Below, piece by piece: positions 1 through 8,255 of a stretch of 64,000 nt of DNA. Within the stretch, counting starts at the first letter, position 1. Each line of letters opens with the position of its first letter. The notes beneath the pieces are model-generated. The model saw only the letters and a list, made by a program, of their open reading frames with translations, searched no databases and was not told where the DNA came from. The stretch is from Flavobacterium aquatile LMG 4008 = ATCC 11947 (lineage in GTDB: Bacteria; Bacteroidota; Bacteroidia; Flavobacteriales; Flavobacteriaceae), in contig NZ_JRHH01000003.1 in assembly GCF_000757385.1 (NCBI RefSeq), positions 620,001 through 684,000 on the forward strand, given 5' to 3'. Position numbers and translations under genes: made by a program.

Positions 1-528
1 CATCCAAGTTCCAGAATTATTAGACGAAGCCGAATTTAAATAATGTTTACTTGGAGTAGATTCTGGTATTAAATCATTACTTAATTCTAAATAACCATTG
101 TCAGATCTTTTTGTTTCTTCAACAGATTCTGCTACTGCAACAGTATTTGTTTTTTTTATTTGTTCTTCAAGAATTTCATCTGCGTTTTCTTTAATATTCG
201 GATTAAGTTCCTCGCTTTGAACAAGTGCATTTTGGTTTTCTAATGTATTTTCAATAATTGGTTTAATAGAATCTTTGGTTACAACTTCATTTTGTGGAAC
301 CAAAATAACTTCATCCGATTTTATAAATTGATATCCAATAGAAAAAAATAATAGGATTGAAGCGGCAATCATTAATTTTTTCCAATTGTTGTTGTGCTTC
401 TTTTCTACTTTGGTGTCGAGCTTTGCATCAATACGTGACCAAACTTTTTCCATTCCCGGAAAATCTTGGTTTTCTGCATTTTCGGCAGCCGATTTTATTT
501 TGTTAAACAATGTATCTTTATTGTCCAT
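1..528 (-). CDS. Probable anti-sigma factor / single-pass membrane protein (partial, C-terminus off window)
   Basis: The reading frame starts with ATG at 528 and runs open to the window edge, so at least 176 residues are present and the C-terminus is missing. A cytoplasmic-looking N-terminus of about 50 residues includes a GMEKVWSRID motif. One hydrophobic segment follows (about residues 51-69), then a Glu/Asn/Thr-rich region. It starts 2 nt after the stop of the ECF sigma factor, so the two are almost certainly co-transcribed. That pairing and the topology suggest an anti-sigma factor that holds the sigma factor at the inner membrane. The function is inferred from context; no anti-sigma domain is clearly readable. 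Confidence 0.75.
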   Translation of the reverse strand, partial: MDNKDTLFNKIKSAAENAENQDFPGMEKVWSRIDAKLDTKVEKKHNNNWKKLMIAASILLFFSIGYQFIKSDEVILVPQNEVVTKDSIKPIIENTLENQNALVQSEELNPNIKENADEILEEQIKKTNTVAVAESVEETKRSDNGYLELSNDLIPESTPSKHYLNSASSNNSGTWM

Positions 529-530
529 GA

Positions 531-1067
531 TTAATTCGATTTTTGATAATAATGATTGTTGACTAATTCTTTTAATTTGGTTTTAGCCACATTCAATTGT
601 GATTTTGACGTTCCTTCCGATATTTTCAACATTTCTGCAATTTCTTTATGACCATAACCTTCAATTACAAATAAGTTAAAAATTGTTTTGCATCCATCAG
701 GAATAAAATTGAGTAAATTGAGTAAATCTTCTTCTTCAAGATTGGTTTCTGGCAACGTTTCTGGCTGCAATTGAATACTCGCTTCTTCAATGTATATATT
801 AAAATTTATTTTTCTTTTCAATTGATGAAGACATTGATTTACAGTTATTTTTCGTGCCCAAGCTTCAAAAGCTCCGAGTTCTTTGAGTTGTTCCATTTTT
901 GTAAAAATAGTATAGAACGCATCGGCCAATACTTCCTCAATTTCTTCTTCCTTTTTTAAATACCGTTTGCAGGTGCGATACAACTTAGGCGACATGTATT
1001 CATAAACGTGTCGTTGCGCTTCGCGTTGCATTTTTCGGCAGTTAATTAATATGGTTTCGTTTATCAC
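531..1067 (-). CDS. ECF-type RNA polymerase sigma-70 factor
   Basis: This 178-residue protein has the sigma-70 region 2 pattern (LYRTCKRYLKK...EEVLADAFYTIFTKM, about residues 29-58) followed by AWARKITVNQCLHQLKR. Region 4 follows as a helix-turn-helix (about residues 125-165, GYGHKEIAEMLKISEGTSKSQL). The length and two-domain layout are normal for ECF factors. The start is GTG at 1067, because the N-terminal helix of region 2 would be cut off at the next ATG. It directly precedes a membrane protein (2-nt gap) that is probably its anti-sigma partner. The regulon cannot be told from the sequence. Confidence 0.9.
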   Translation of the reverse strand: MINETILINCRKMQREAQRHVYEYMSPKLYRTCKRYLKKEEEIEEVLADAFYTIFTKMEQLKELGAFEAWARKITVNQCLHQLKRKINFNIYIEEASIQLQPETLPETNLEEEDLLNLLNFIPDGCKTIFNLFVIEGYGHKEIAEMLKISEGTSKSQLNVAKTKLKELVNNHYYQKSN

Positions 1068-1140
1068 AATTAAAGGTCTTTATTGTATAGAGTACATTTT
1101 TTATAAAAAGGTTGGGAAGAGCAGAAAATAAATGTAAAAA

Positions 1141-1167
1141 AAAAGCTTACCATAACGATAAGCTTTT
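1141..1167 (-). terminator. Rho-independent terminator of the LamG-like T9SS gene
   Basis: A 9-bp perfect stem (AAAAGCTTA / TAAGCTTTT) with a 9-nt loop is followed on the minus strand by a run of U. It lies just after the stop at 1190. Confidence 0.8.
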
Positions 1168-1189
1168 AATTATTAAGTGTAAAGATATT

Positions 1190-2191
1190 TTATTTTTTTA
1201 GAAATTTGACTTTCAAATCATTATTTATGATGGCAAGGTAAGTGCCTGATTGTAATTGATTAACGTTAATAGTTGGTTCTTGTGTTGGATCTAGATTTTT
1301 ATCTAAAATTACTCTTCCATACAGATCTACTATTTTTATATTTTGAATTTCGGATATTCCTGAAAAATTTAAAATACTTGAAGTTGGGTTTGGATAAACT
1401 ACACTTTTATTCTCATCAAATGCTGTTGTGATTAATGTAGCACTTCCCCAATTGGAAGAATTTCCTGTTAAAGCAAAGTTGGTTAATGTTCCGTTGGCGG
1501 TGGCTTTTTCGTCAATTAATGAGGTTAATCCTGGATTGCTTCCGTAAGGAATTCCTTGATTGAATTTGTAGTATAATTTTAAATTAGTTTCTCCTGATGG
1601 ATTTGCAATTTCACCACTATTTGTGATAATTGTACTAATTTCGGAAGGAGATAGGCCTTTATTCCATAGACTTACTTCATCAATGTATCCATTGTGATAC
1701 CAATTGAAAGTTTGAAATTGAACTAATCCAATTTTGAAAGTTGATGCATTTGATGCAGGAACAGAACCTGATGCAGCAACTGACCCAACTTCTGTTGTGC
1801 CATTATAAAGTTTTAAAGTTGAGCCATTGTAAACTAAGAAAAAATGACTCCATTGATTTAAAACTAATCCGTTGTAAGTAATTGAAAAAGCGGTTCCGCT
1901 TGAGTTTCTAAATCGGGCTTCTAATTGATTACTAGTTAGTTGAATTAGGTAGAAGTCAAAGTTAGTTTCGTTTCTATAACCTGCAAATCCGTCAAATAAT
2001 GGATATCCAGAAGTTGTACTTTTCGGAAAAATTTTACACGACATTGAAATTGCTGTAGCATTAGGAAGAATGTTTTCGGAGCCAGAAACAGTAACATTGT
2101 CATTAACACCATCAAAATCGAGGTAGTTGTTTTGTGAAAAACTGGTGTTGCAAAAAGTAAATACTAAAAGAAAAAGTAGTTTTTGTTTCAT
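1190..2191 (-). CDS. LamG-like domain protein with T9SS type A sorting domain
   Basis: This is a secreted protein of about 333 residues. A signal peptide (MKQKLLFLLVFTFCNTSFSQ) favours the ATG at 2191 over the in-frame ATG seven codons upstream. The body looks like a laminin-G/concanavalin-like jelly roll: YLDFDGVNDNVTV near the N-terminus and YIDEVSLWNKGLSPSEI near residue 190. The C-terminal ~75 residues have the type IX sorting-domain pattern (VVYPNPTSSILNFSG ... IKIVDLYGRVI ... LQSGTYLAII). The protein should therefore be exported by T9SS and either attached to or released from the cell surface. LamG folds usually bind carbohydrate, but the ligand is unknown. The gene is monocistronic with its own terminator. 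Confidence 0.88.
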   Translation of the reverse strand: MKQKLLFLLVFTFCNTSFSQNNYLDFDGVNDNVTVSGSENILPNATAISMSCKIFPKSTTSGYPLFDGFAGYRNETNFDFYLIQLTSNQLEARFRNSSGTAFSITYNGLVLNQWSHFFLVYNGSTLKLYNGTTEVGSVAASGSVPASNASTFKIGLVQFQTFNWYHNGYIDEVSLWNKGLSPSEISTIITNSGEIANPSGETNLKLYYKFNQGIPYGSNPGLTSLIDEKATANGTLTNFALTGNSSNWGSATLITTAFDENKSVVYPNPTSSILNFSGISEIQNIKIVDLYGRVILDKNLDPTQEPTINVNQLQSGTYLAIINNDLKVKFLKK

Positions 2192-2213
2192 AATTAAGTT
2201 GTTTTGATTCACT

Positions 2214-2221
2214 CAAATTTA
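2214..2221 (-). promoter_or_regulatory. -7 promoter element (TAAATTTG) for the LamG-like gene
   Basis: On the minus strand TAAATTTG matches the Bacteroidota -7 consensus TAnnTTTG, 22 nt upstream of the ATG at 2191. No clear -33 TTG was found at the usual spacing. Confidence 0.5.
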
Positions 2222-2351
2222 CATAATTATAATTAATTAACAATAAATTTATTATATAAAACAGAAATATCTAGTTTTATTGAAGTTCAGCTATTTTTTA
2301 GTATAACTTTTTAAGAATTAAATTATTTTGTAATAAGATTTTTACGAAATT

Positions 2352-3188
2352 TTATTTTATAGTAATTGCTAGCTTAAATATATTTGACTCTAAAACTTCG
2401 GTGTCATTGTCTTCGCATAAAAAAAACTCCATTTCATTACCCGATTTTTTTGAAAAAGTAATTCCTTCAAATTTATGAGTATCCGTTATTTTTTTAGTGA
2501 ACTCTATTTTCATTGTTGTTGTGTCAATTCGTCCTATGATGCTGCCTAGAACTTCACCGTCGTCATAAGTTGATTCAGTATTTTCGGCTGTGGCGAGGAA
2601 ATAAATTTTGTTTTCAATAAGAATAGCGTCGGTAAAACTGGTTCGACCGCCTTTTATTTTTGGAAGTTTGTATTCGTTTGCTAAAACTCTGAAATCATTA
2701 GTTAAATTCTCTCCATCAATTGTAAAAACTACATTTTTATTGGTTTTTCCGTTGCCACGATTGAATAAATACCACGACTGACCGTTATAAATTGCACCTT
2801 CAATATTAAAATCATCTGGAGTTATTTTACCAAAAGATTGCATTACCAAATACAAATCGGAAAGATCAGTAGTTGCAGTTACTTTTTTGGTTGTGGTATC
2901 GAATTGTACCATTTTATTACGATTTTCAGTTGAACCCGAACCAAAAATGTAAACATTATTTTCGAATTTTGTGATGGCTTCAAAATCGAGTTTCACTTTT
3001 TTAGGGGTATTTTCTTGTGGGTTTTCTATTAACGCGTGTTTTTCTAATTTTTGAGAATCAATGCGGTATTCATATAAGTACGAACTATTATCGCCAATAG
3101 CCAATATTGAATTGTCTTGATAAATTAATCCCGATGCTGAGCCAAGCCCAATGATTTTAAATAGTAGCGAAAGTTGAAATTTTTCCAT
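2352..3188 (-). CDS. Predicted beta-propeller-like protein, DUF6929-type
   Basis: This 278-residue protein has no signal peptide. It contains repeated beta-strand motifs such as LIYQDNSILAIGDNSSYLY, FEAITKFENNVYIFGSGS and FNIEGAIYNGQSWYLFNRGNG, and these suggest a propeller fold. I recall proteins of this pattern in flavobacteria as DUF6929, but the family name is from memory. Residues 140-160 (EGAIYNGQSWYLFNRGNG) look most conserved. The role is unknown. The gene diverges from the PPK2 gene, and the spacer between them carries one copy of the dispersed palindromic element. Confidence 0.75.
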   Translation of the reverse strand: MEKFQLSLLFKIIGLGSASGLIYQDNSILAIGDNSSYLYEYRIDSQKLEKHALIENPQENTPKKVKLDFEAITKFENNVYIFGSGSTENRNKMVQFDTTTKKVTATTDLSDLYLVMQSFGKITPDDFNIEGAIYNGQSWYLFNRGNGKTNKNVVFTIDGENLTNDFRVLANEYKLPKIKGGRTSFTDAILIENKIYFLATAENTESTYDDGEVLGSIIGRIDTTTMKIEFTKKITDTHKFEGITFSKKSGNEMEFFLCEDNDTEVLESNIFKLAITIK

Positions 3189-3205
3189 AAGTTAGCAGAT
3201 AAGTT

Positions 3206-3284
3206 TAGCCCAGATAGCAGCGGCATCCTTTTTCTTTTTTCTTTAAAAAGGAAAAGATAGAGCGTATAGCTGGAAATAGCTCCT
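3206..3284 (-). repeat. Dispersed palindromic intergenic element, copy 1 of 6
   Basis: Read on the minus strand it begins GGAGCTATTTCC, contains a stem built from TCCTTTTTAAAG / CTTTTTCTT-type arms, and ends GATGCCGCTGC...GGGCTA. The start (GGAGC) and end (GGGCTA) are shared with five other copies in this window; the central stem differs. It lies between divergent genes, within reach of both promoters. Confidence 0.75.
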
Positions 3285-3320
3285 CAAAAATAGTATTTTT
3301 ACAATGATAAAACATAAATT

Positions 3321-4199
3321 ATGAAATCAATTAACATAGAAGATTTTAAAGTTGTTGGGAAGATAAATTTATCGAAGTTGCCAACAAAATTGGATATTGA
3401 CACCGATAGTGATCAGGAAGAAGAAGCGTTGGACAAAGTACAAGTGAAGTTGAGCAAGCGACAAGATGCGATGTATGCTCACAATAAATATGCGTTTTTA
3501 ATTTGTTTACAAGGCATGGACACTAGCGGAAAGGACAGTTTGATTCGCGAAGTTTTTAAGGAATTTAATGCTCGTGGTGTTGTGGTTCATAGTTTTAAAA
3601 CGCCCAATTCTAGCGAGTTGGAACACGATTATTTGTGGCGTCATTATTTGGCTTTGCCAGAAAAAGGAAAATTTGCTGTTTTCAATAGAACGCATTATGA
3701 AAATGTATTGGTAACACGAGTTCATCCAGAATATATTTTGTTTGAAAATTTACCCGGAATTGAAAAAGTAGAAGATATTACGCCACAGTTTTGGGAAGAT
3801 CGATTTGAGCAAATTAACAATTTTGAAAAGCACATTTCTCAAAACGGAACTAAAATTTTGAAGTTTTATTTTCACATGAGTAAAGAAGAGCAACGCGAAC
3901 GATTATTGAAGCGTTTGGAAAATCCTGAGGACAATTGGAAGTTTTCTACAGGCGACTTGAAAGAGCGTGAACGCTGGGATGATTACATGAAATATTACGA
4001 AGAAGCAATAAATAAAACGGCTAAAGAACACGCGCCTTGGTATATTGTTCCTGCTGATGATAAAGGTGTTGCGCGTTATATTGTAGCGAAAATTATTTGG
4101 GAAGAAATGCAAAAATTGACTGATATTACCGAACCAGAATTAGACCCGAAAGTGAAGGCAAATATTGAGGTTTATAGAGAACAGTTGAAGGGAAAATAG
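3321..4199 (+). CDS. ppk2: Polyphosphate kinase 2 family protein
   Basis: PPK2 enzymes transfer phosphate between polyphosphate and nucleotides. This 292-residue protein has the P-loop GMDTSGKD (residues 65-72), the FNRTHYENVLVTRVHPE region that carries the Walker B/lid signature, and an Arg/Lys-rich C-terminal half (KEEQRERLLKRLENPEDNWKFS). The length is normal for single-domain PPK2. The NRTHYE form resembles the class III members able to use AMP and ADP, but class assignment from sequence alone is tentative. The protein should be cytoplasmic. A MATE transporter follows 86 nt later with its own promoter, so co-function is not implied. Confidence 0.92.
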   Translation: MKSINIEDFKVVGKINLSKLPTKLDIDTDSDQEEEALDKVQVKLSKRQDAMYAHNKYAFLICLQGMDTSGKDSLIREVFKEFNARGVVVHSFKTPNSSELEHDYLWRHYLALPEKGKFAVFNRTHYENVLVTRVHPEYILFENLPGIEKVEDITPQFWEDRFEQINNFEKHISQNGTKILKFYFHMSKEEQRERLLKRLENPEDNWKFSTGDLKERERWDDYMKYYEEAINKTAKEHAPWYIVPADDKGVARYIVAKIIWEEMQKLTDITEPELDPKVKANIEVYREQLKGK

Positions 4200-4233
4200 A
4201 ACCAAATTTCACTATAAAGAATTCATAAAAATC

Positions 4234-4266
4234 TTGAAATTCGTGTGAACTTATCTATTATCTTTG
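4234..4266 (+). promoter_or_regulatory. Promoter of the MATE gene (TTG ... TATCTTTG)
   Basis: A -33 TTG (4234-4236) and a -7 TATCTTTG (4259-4266) are separated by 22 nt, fitting the Bacteroidota primary-sigma consensus. The GTG start at 4286 lies 20 nt downstream. Confidence 0.65.
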
Positions 4267-4285
4267 CCAATTCAAAAAATGCACC

Positions 4286-5656
4286 GTGAACTTTTCTCAA
4301 TATACAAAAGAATTTAGATACAATTTACACTTGGCTTACCCAGTAATTTTGGGTATGGTTGGTCATACTTTAATTGGAATTGTCGATAATATTATGGTTG
4401 GAAAGCTCGGCTCTACTGAGCTTGCTGCAGTTTCTTTAGGAAATAGTATGATATTTATTGCGATGTCTATTGGTATCGGATTTTCTACAGCAATTACACC
4501 AATGGTAGGTGAAGCCGATGCCGAAAATGACAACGGAAAAATTCGTTCGTTTTTTCATCACGGATTGTTTCTTTGTACGATTTTAGGATTTACATTATTC
4601 GGTGTTATTGTTTTAGCTAAGCCAATAATGGAGTTGTTGCACCAACCCAAAGACGTAATTGAATTGGCAAAACCTTATCTTGATTGGGTTGCCTTTTCTC
4701 TTGTTCCTTTAATAATTTATCAAGGTTATAAGCAATTTGCCGACGGACTTTCGATGACAAAATACTCGATGTATGCTATTGTCATGGCCAATGTTATTCA
4801 CGTAATAATCAATTATTTTTTGATATACGGAATTTGGATTTTTCCTAAAATGGGAATTATTGGCGCTGCATTAGGAACGGTGATTTCTAGAATTATGATG
4901 GTGGCTTTTATGCACATTATTTTATCAAGACAAGAACGATTGAAGCAATACTTTAAAGGATTTAGTTTTGATGAAATTAAAAAAGAAGTCATCAAGAAAA
5001 TTGTAAATATCGGTTTGCCATCGGCGATGCAAATGTTGTTTGAAGTAGTACTTTTTACAGCGGCAATTTGGTTGTGTGGTAACATCGGAAAAACAAGTCA
5101 AGCTGCTAATCAAATTGCACTGAGTTTGGCTTCAATGACGTTTATGTTCGCCATGGGATTGAGCGTTGTTTCGATGATTAGGGTAAGCAATCAAAAAGGG
5201 CTAAACGATTATAAAAACCTTGTAATTGTGGCACGTTCTATCTTTTTATTGGCGATTATTATCGAAATTATTTTCGCCGTTTTATTTGTTGCTTTTCATC
5301 AAATATTACCTCCATTATTCTTAGATATGAGTAATGAAATTCAGATGGTTGACAATCAAGAAGTCGTTATTATTGCAGCAAAATTACTTTTGGTGGCAGC
5401 AGTTTTCCAAATATCAGATGGAATTCAAGTAGTTGTTCTTGGTGCTTTACGTGGATTACAAGACGTGAAAATTCCGATGTATATTACTTTTGTCGCTTAT
5501 TGGGTTATTGGTTTTCCAATTTCGTATTATCTTGGCGAGTATACCGAGTTGAAAGCAGTAGGCGTTTGGATCGGACTTTTAGCAGGATTATCAGCGGCAG
5601 CAATATTTTTGTATCTTCGCTTTCATTATTTGACAAAAAAACTTAATGAGAATTAA
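4286..5656 (+). CDS. MATE family multidrug efflux transporter (GTG start)
   Basis: This is an inner-membrane antiporter of 456 residues with about 12 hydrophobic segments. The N-terminal motif PVILGMVGHTLIGIVDNIMVGKLGSTELAAVS is the usual MATE/NorM start of helices 1-2, and a second MatE half begins near residue 240 (IVNIGLPSAMQMLFEV). The frame starts with GTG at 4286. The nearby ATG at 4279 is out of frame and soon reaches a stop, and the N-terminus from the GTG looks complete for the family. Substrates are probably cationic compounds expelled with Na+ or H+, but specificity cannot be read. Confidence 0.93.
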   Translation: MNFSQYTKEFRYNLHLAYPVILGMVGHTLIGIVDNIMVGKLGSTELAAVSLGNSMIFIAMSIGIGFSTAITPMVGEADAENDNGKIRSFFHHGLFLCTILGFTLFGVIVLAKPIMELLHQPKDVIELAKPYLDWVAFSLVPLIIYQGYKQFADGLSMTKYSMYAIVMANVIHVIINYFLIYGIWIFPKMGIIGAALGTVISRIMMVAFMHIILSRQERLKQYFKGFSFDEIKKEVIKKIVNIGLPSAMQMLFEVVLFTAAIWLCGNIGKTSQAANQIALSLASMTFMFAMGLSVVSMIRVSNQKGLNDYKNLVIVARSIFLLAIIIEIIFAVLFVAFHQILPPLFLDMSNEIQMVDNQEVVIIAAKLLLVAAVFQISDGIQVVVLGALRGLQDVKIPMYITFVAYWVIGFPISYYLGEYTELKAVGVWIGLLAGLSAAAIFLYLRFHYLTKKLNEN

Positions 5657-5659
5657 GGC

Positions 5660-5689
5660 TTTTCACTAATTACTAATCACTATTCACTA
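5660..5689. repeat. Micro-repeat of ACTAATCACT type
   Basis: Short imperfect iterations of TCACTAAT/ACTAATCACT fill the spacer between the MATE gene and the 75-residue ORF. The same family occurs inverted at 46620-46650. Confidence 0.55.
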
Positions 5690-5694
5690 AAAAT

Positions 5695-5922
5695 ATGCAA
5701 TTACCAAAATTTGTTTTAGCAGACAATTCCGATTTCCCTGATGATATTTTCATCATTCACCTTGATTTCCCTCGTTTTATTATCAATTTAAAAGACGATG
5801 AAGTTGAGTTTCTTGAAGATTTAGAAGGAGAAGACGAAACCGAATTAGAAAGCGAAATGGAACATTTAATTACACTTGCTGGAGAATTTTACGATAAAGA
5901 AATGGAAGGTTACGAAGAGTAA
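5695..5922 (+). CDS. Small acidic conserved hypothetical protein
   Basis: This 75-residue protein is strongly acidic in its second half (residues 35-75 are about half Asp/Glu). It begins MQLPKFVLADNSDFPDDIFIIHLDFPRFIIN, and the alternating hydrophobic pattern suggests a small beta-rich fold followed by a helix. I have seen similar small proteins in flavobacteria but know no function. It lies 38 nt after the MATE gene and may be co-transcribed. Its stop is only 4 nt from the stop of the convergent meaB gene, with no hairpin terminator between them. Confidence 0.7.
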   Translation: MQLPKFVLADNSDFPDDIFIIHLDFPRFIINLKDDEVEFLEDLEGEDETELESEMEHLITLAGEFYDKEMEGYEE

Positions 5923-5926
5923 TTTT

Positions 5927-7009
5927 CTATTTAAAATACTTTTCCAACAAACTTACAGCAGCTGCAAATGGTGACATTTCATCATTTTGCACTGCTTTTT
6001 TGTTTTGCTCAATCAATTCGATAATTTCTGGATGATTATAGAAATTCGATTTCAATTGCTCGTTAATCGTTTCCATCATCCAAAATTGATTTTGATCTTT
6101 TCTTTTTTCCTGAAAATAATGGTTTGATTTTGCCAATTCTAAATAATCAGAAATGGTATTCCAAACCTCATTAATTCCTTCTTTTGTATAAGAACTGCAG
6201 GTTGAAGCCGTTGGAATCCAGCCCGATTTTTTAGCTGGAAATAGGTGTAGAGCTCTATTGAATTCGGTTTTGGCTAGTTTTGCTTTATTGATATTATCAC
6301 CATCAGCTTTGTTTATTACAATTGCATCGGCCATTTCCATAATACCACGTTTTATACCTTGCAATTCATCTCCTGCACCAGAAATTTTTAGTAATAAAAA
6401 GAAATCCACCATGCTGTGAACTGCGGTTTCGCTTTGTCCAACGCCAACAGTTTCAATAATTATGGTGTCAAATCCACAAGCTTCACATAGAATAATTGAT
6501 TCACGTGTTTTTCTTGCAACGCCACCAAGTGTTTCTCCAGATGCCGATGGTCTAATAAACGCATTTTCATCTTTCACCAATTCTTCCATGCGGGTTTTAT
6601 CACCAAGAATACTTCCATGCGAAATGGTACTACTTGGATCGACCGCGAGAACGGCTACTTTTTTCCCTAACGAAGTTAAATGCTTTCCAAAAGCTTCAAT
6701 AAACGTACTTTTTCCAACACCTGGAACGCCAGTGATTCCTATTCTAACCGATTTATTTGCATTAGGTAAAACACCATTTATAACTTCATTGGCTTTCGAT
6801 AAATGTTCTGGATTGGTGCTTTCTACCAAAGTTATAGCGCGACTCAAAGCCACTTTGTCATGTTTTAAAATTCCATCAATCAACTCTTTAGCCGACGGTT
6901 GTTTTTTCCGTAACTTTTGAATTTGTTGCACGGCATGAATGCTCAACGTATCAGGTTGATTGATACCGTCAATTTCTGAAAGTGCCGACTTTTTATCTGG
7001 TGTTTTCAA
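5927..7009 (-). CDS. meaB: Methylmalonyl-CoA mutase-associated GTPase MeaB
   Basis: MeaB is a G3E-type GTPase that protects B12-dependent methylmalonyl-CoA mutase and gates cofactor loading. This 360-residue protein has the P-loop GVPGVGKSTF (about residues 95-104), DPSS and KTRME switch motifs, IIIETVGVGQSE (G3 region, about 187-198) and the NKAD guanine-specificity motif. The C-terminal helical extension (about 300-360) resembles the dimerisation arm of the family. The mutase genes are not in this window, but a cobalamin adenosyltransferase (16196) and an acyl-CoA carboxylase operon (48805-52364) belong to the same pathway. Confidence 0.93.
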   Translation of the reverse strand: MKTPDKKSALSEIDGINQPDTLSIHAVQQIQKLRKKQPSAKELIDGILKHDKVALSRAITLVESTNPEHLSKANEVINGVLPNANKSVRIGITGVPGVGKSTFIEAFGKHLTSLGKKVAVLAVDPSSTISHGSILGDKTRMEELVKDENAFIRPSASGETLGGVARKTRESIILCEACGFDTIIIETVGVGQSETAVHSMVDFFLLLKISGAGDELQGIKRGIMEMADAIVINKADGDNINKAKLAKTEFNRALHLFPAKKSGWIPTASTCSSYTKEGINEVWNTISDYLELAKSNHYFQEKRKDQNQFWMMETINEQLKSNFYNHPEIIELIEQNKKAVQNDEMSPFAAAVSLLEKYFK

Positions 7010-7081
7010 ATGAAGATTTTACTTTGTGTAAAAATACAAAAATTGTAGTTAAATAGTACACACGTCAACTCCGTCTTTAAC

Positions 7082-7089
7082 TACCTTTG
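7082..7089 (+). promoter_or_regulatory. -7 promoter element (TACCTTTG) for the AEC transporter
   Basis: TACCTTTG matches TAnnTTTG. Because transcription should begin a few nt later, it excludes the TTG codon at 7087 as a start and leaves a very short leader before the ATG at 7099 or 7108. Confidence 0.5.
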
Positions 7090-7107
7090 CACTCTTTAAT
7101 GCATAAA

Positions 7108-8016
7108 ATGGAAAACATTATTCTTTTATTCTTATGTTTATTTTTGGGTTTGGCACTTCAAAAGGTGCCTCAATTCCCTAAAAATGCCTATCAAAGTCTA
7201 AATCAATATGTAATTTATGTTTCACTTCCAGCATTGGCATTTTATTACATTCCTAAAATTACAATTTCAATGTCGCTTTTGTATCCATTGGGAATTGCAT
7301 GGCTCGGATTTGGCTTATCATTTCTATTCTTCTACACTTTAGGAACTTATTTAAAATGGTCAAAAAAACTAATTGGTTGCCTCATTTTAACTGGTGGATT
7401 AAGCAATACTTCCTTTGTAGGATTTCCAATTATTGAAGCTATTTATGGTCCAGAAGGTTTAAAAACAGCAATTATTGTAGATCAACCAGGTTCATTTGTA
7501 GTAGTTACAACATTGGGAATTTTGGTCGCAGCCAGTTTCTCAAGAGGCAACTTAAACACTTCAGAAATTCTAATGAAGATTCTTAAGTTTCCTCCATTTA
7601 TAGCTTTTTCTATCGCCATTTTGTGTACTATTTTGTCAATGGATTTTCCAAGTTCATTGCAAAGTTCCTTTTTAAAAATAGGAAACACAGTTACTCCAGT
7701 TGCCTTAGTTGCCGTTGGATTACAATTAAAAATTGATGCAAGAAGTAAACATTGGTCTTTTTTGGCTTTGGGTTTATTCTTCAAACTATTAGTCATGCCC
7801 TTATTTTTCTTCATATTATATCGAATAATTTTTGGAGCAAAAGGTTTAGATATCGATGTCTCCATAATGGAATCGGCAATGGCGCCGATGATAACGGCTT
7901 CAATATTAGCCACAAATTACGGTTTGAAACCAAAATTAAGTAGCATGATGATTGGCATTGGAATTCCGCTTTCCTTTATTTCTCTCGCTTTTTGGTATTA
8001 TATTTTAAAAATGTAG
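7108..8016 (+). CDS. AEC (auxin efflux carrier) family transporter
   Basis: This inner-membrane protein of about 302 residues has ten hydrophobic segments in two halves of five, the layout of the AEC/bile-acid-transporter-like fold. The segment GLSNTSFVGFPIIEAIYG (about residue 95) is the conserved half-helix region of the family, and a second Gly/Ala-rich segment (AMAPMITASILA) lies near residue 255. The start at 7108 (MENIILLF) is preferred. An ATG three codons upstream is possible, and TTG at 7087 falls inside the promoter. Family members export small organic anions, but the substrate is unknown. Confidence 0.85.
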   Translation: MENIILLFLCLFLGLALQKVPQFPKNAYQSLNQYVIYVSLPALAFYYIPKITISMSLLYPLGIAWLGFGLSFLFFYTLGTYLKWSKKLIGCLILTGGLSNTSFVGFPIIEAIYGPEGLKTAIIVDQPGSFVVVTTLGILVAASFSRGNLNTSEILMKILKFPPFIAFSIAILCTILSMDFPSSLQSSFLKIGNTVTPVALVAVGLQLKIDARSKHWSFLALGLFFKLLVMPLFFFILYRIIFGAKGLDIDVSIMESAMAPMITASILATNYGLKPKLSSMMIGIGIPLSFISLAFWYYILKM

Positions 8017-8027
8017 TACTAAAGTTT

Positions 8028-8132
8028 AGGAGCGAATCGCTTGCGCATTTTTTGTTTTCCATTTTCCTGCTACAAGAACTCGCTTCCCGATAAAAATCGG
8101 GAGAGCTCAAACAATTCTTGTATCAGGGCTAG
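8028..8132 (+). repeat. Dispersed palindromic intergenic element, copy 2 of 6
   Basis: It begins AGGAGCGAATCGCTTGCGC, contains TTTTCCTGC, then the stem CCCGAT-aaaa-ATCGGG inside a longer arm (GAACTCGCTTC / GAGCTCAAACAATTC), and ends TATCAGGGCTAG. It occupies most of the spacer between the AEC gene and the FAD-linked oxidase. Confidence 0.85.
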
Positions 8133-8255
8133 ACAGCATTTGTCTTTTGTAAAATCATCTTTTCAATAAAAAATTTATTTAAATATAGTTTCTAATCGAT
8201 TATTACTTTTTACTAATCACATTTTTTTCTATTTTTACTTCTCAATTTATACAAA

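Noticed and set aside
6462..6920. 152-codon plus-strand frame opposite meaB
   Set aside because: Fully antisense to a gene with clear GTPase motifs; no recognisable motif of its own.
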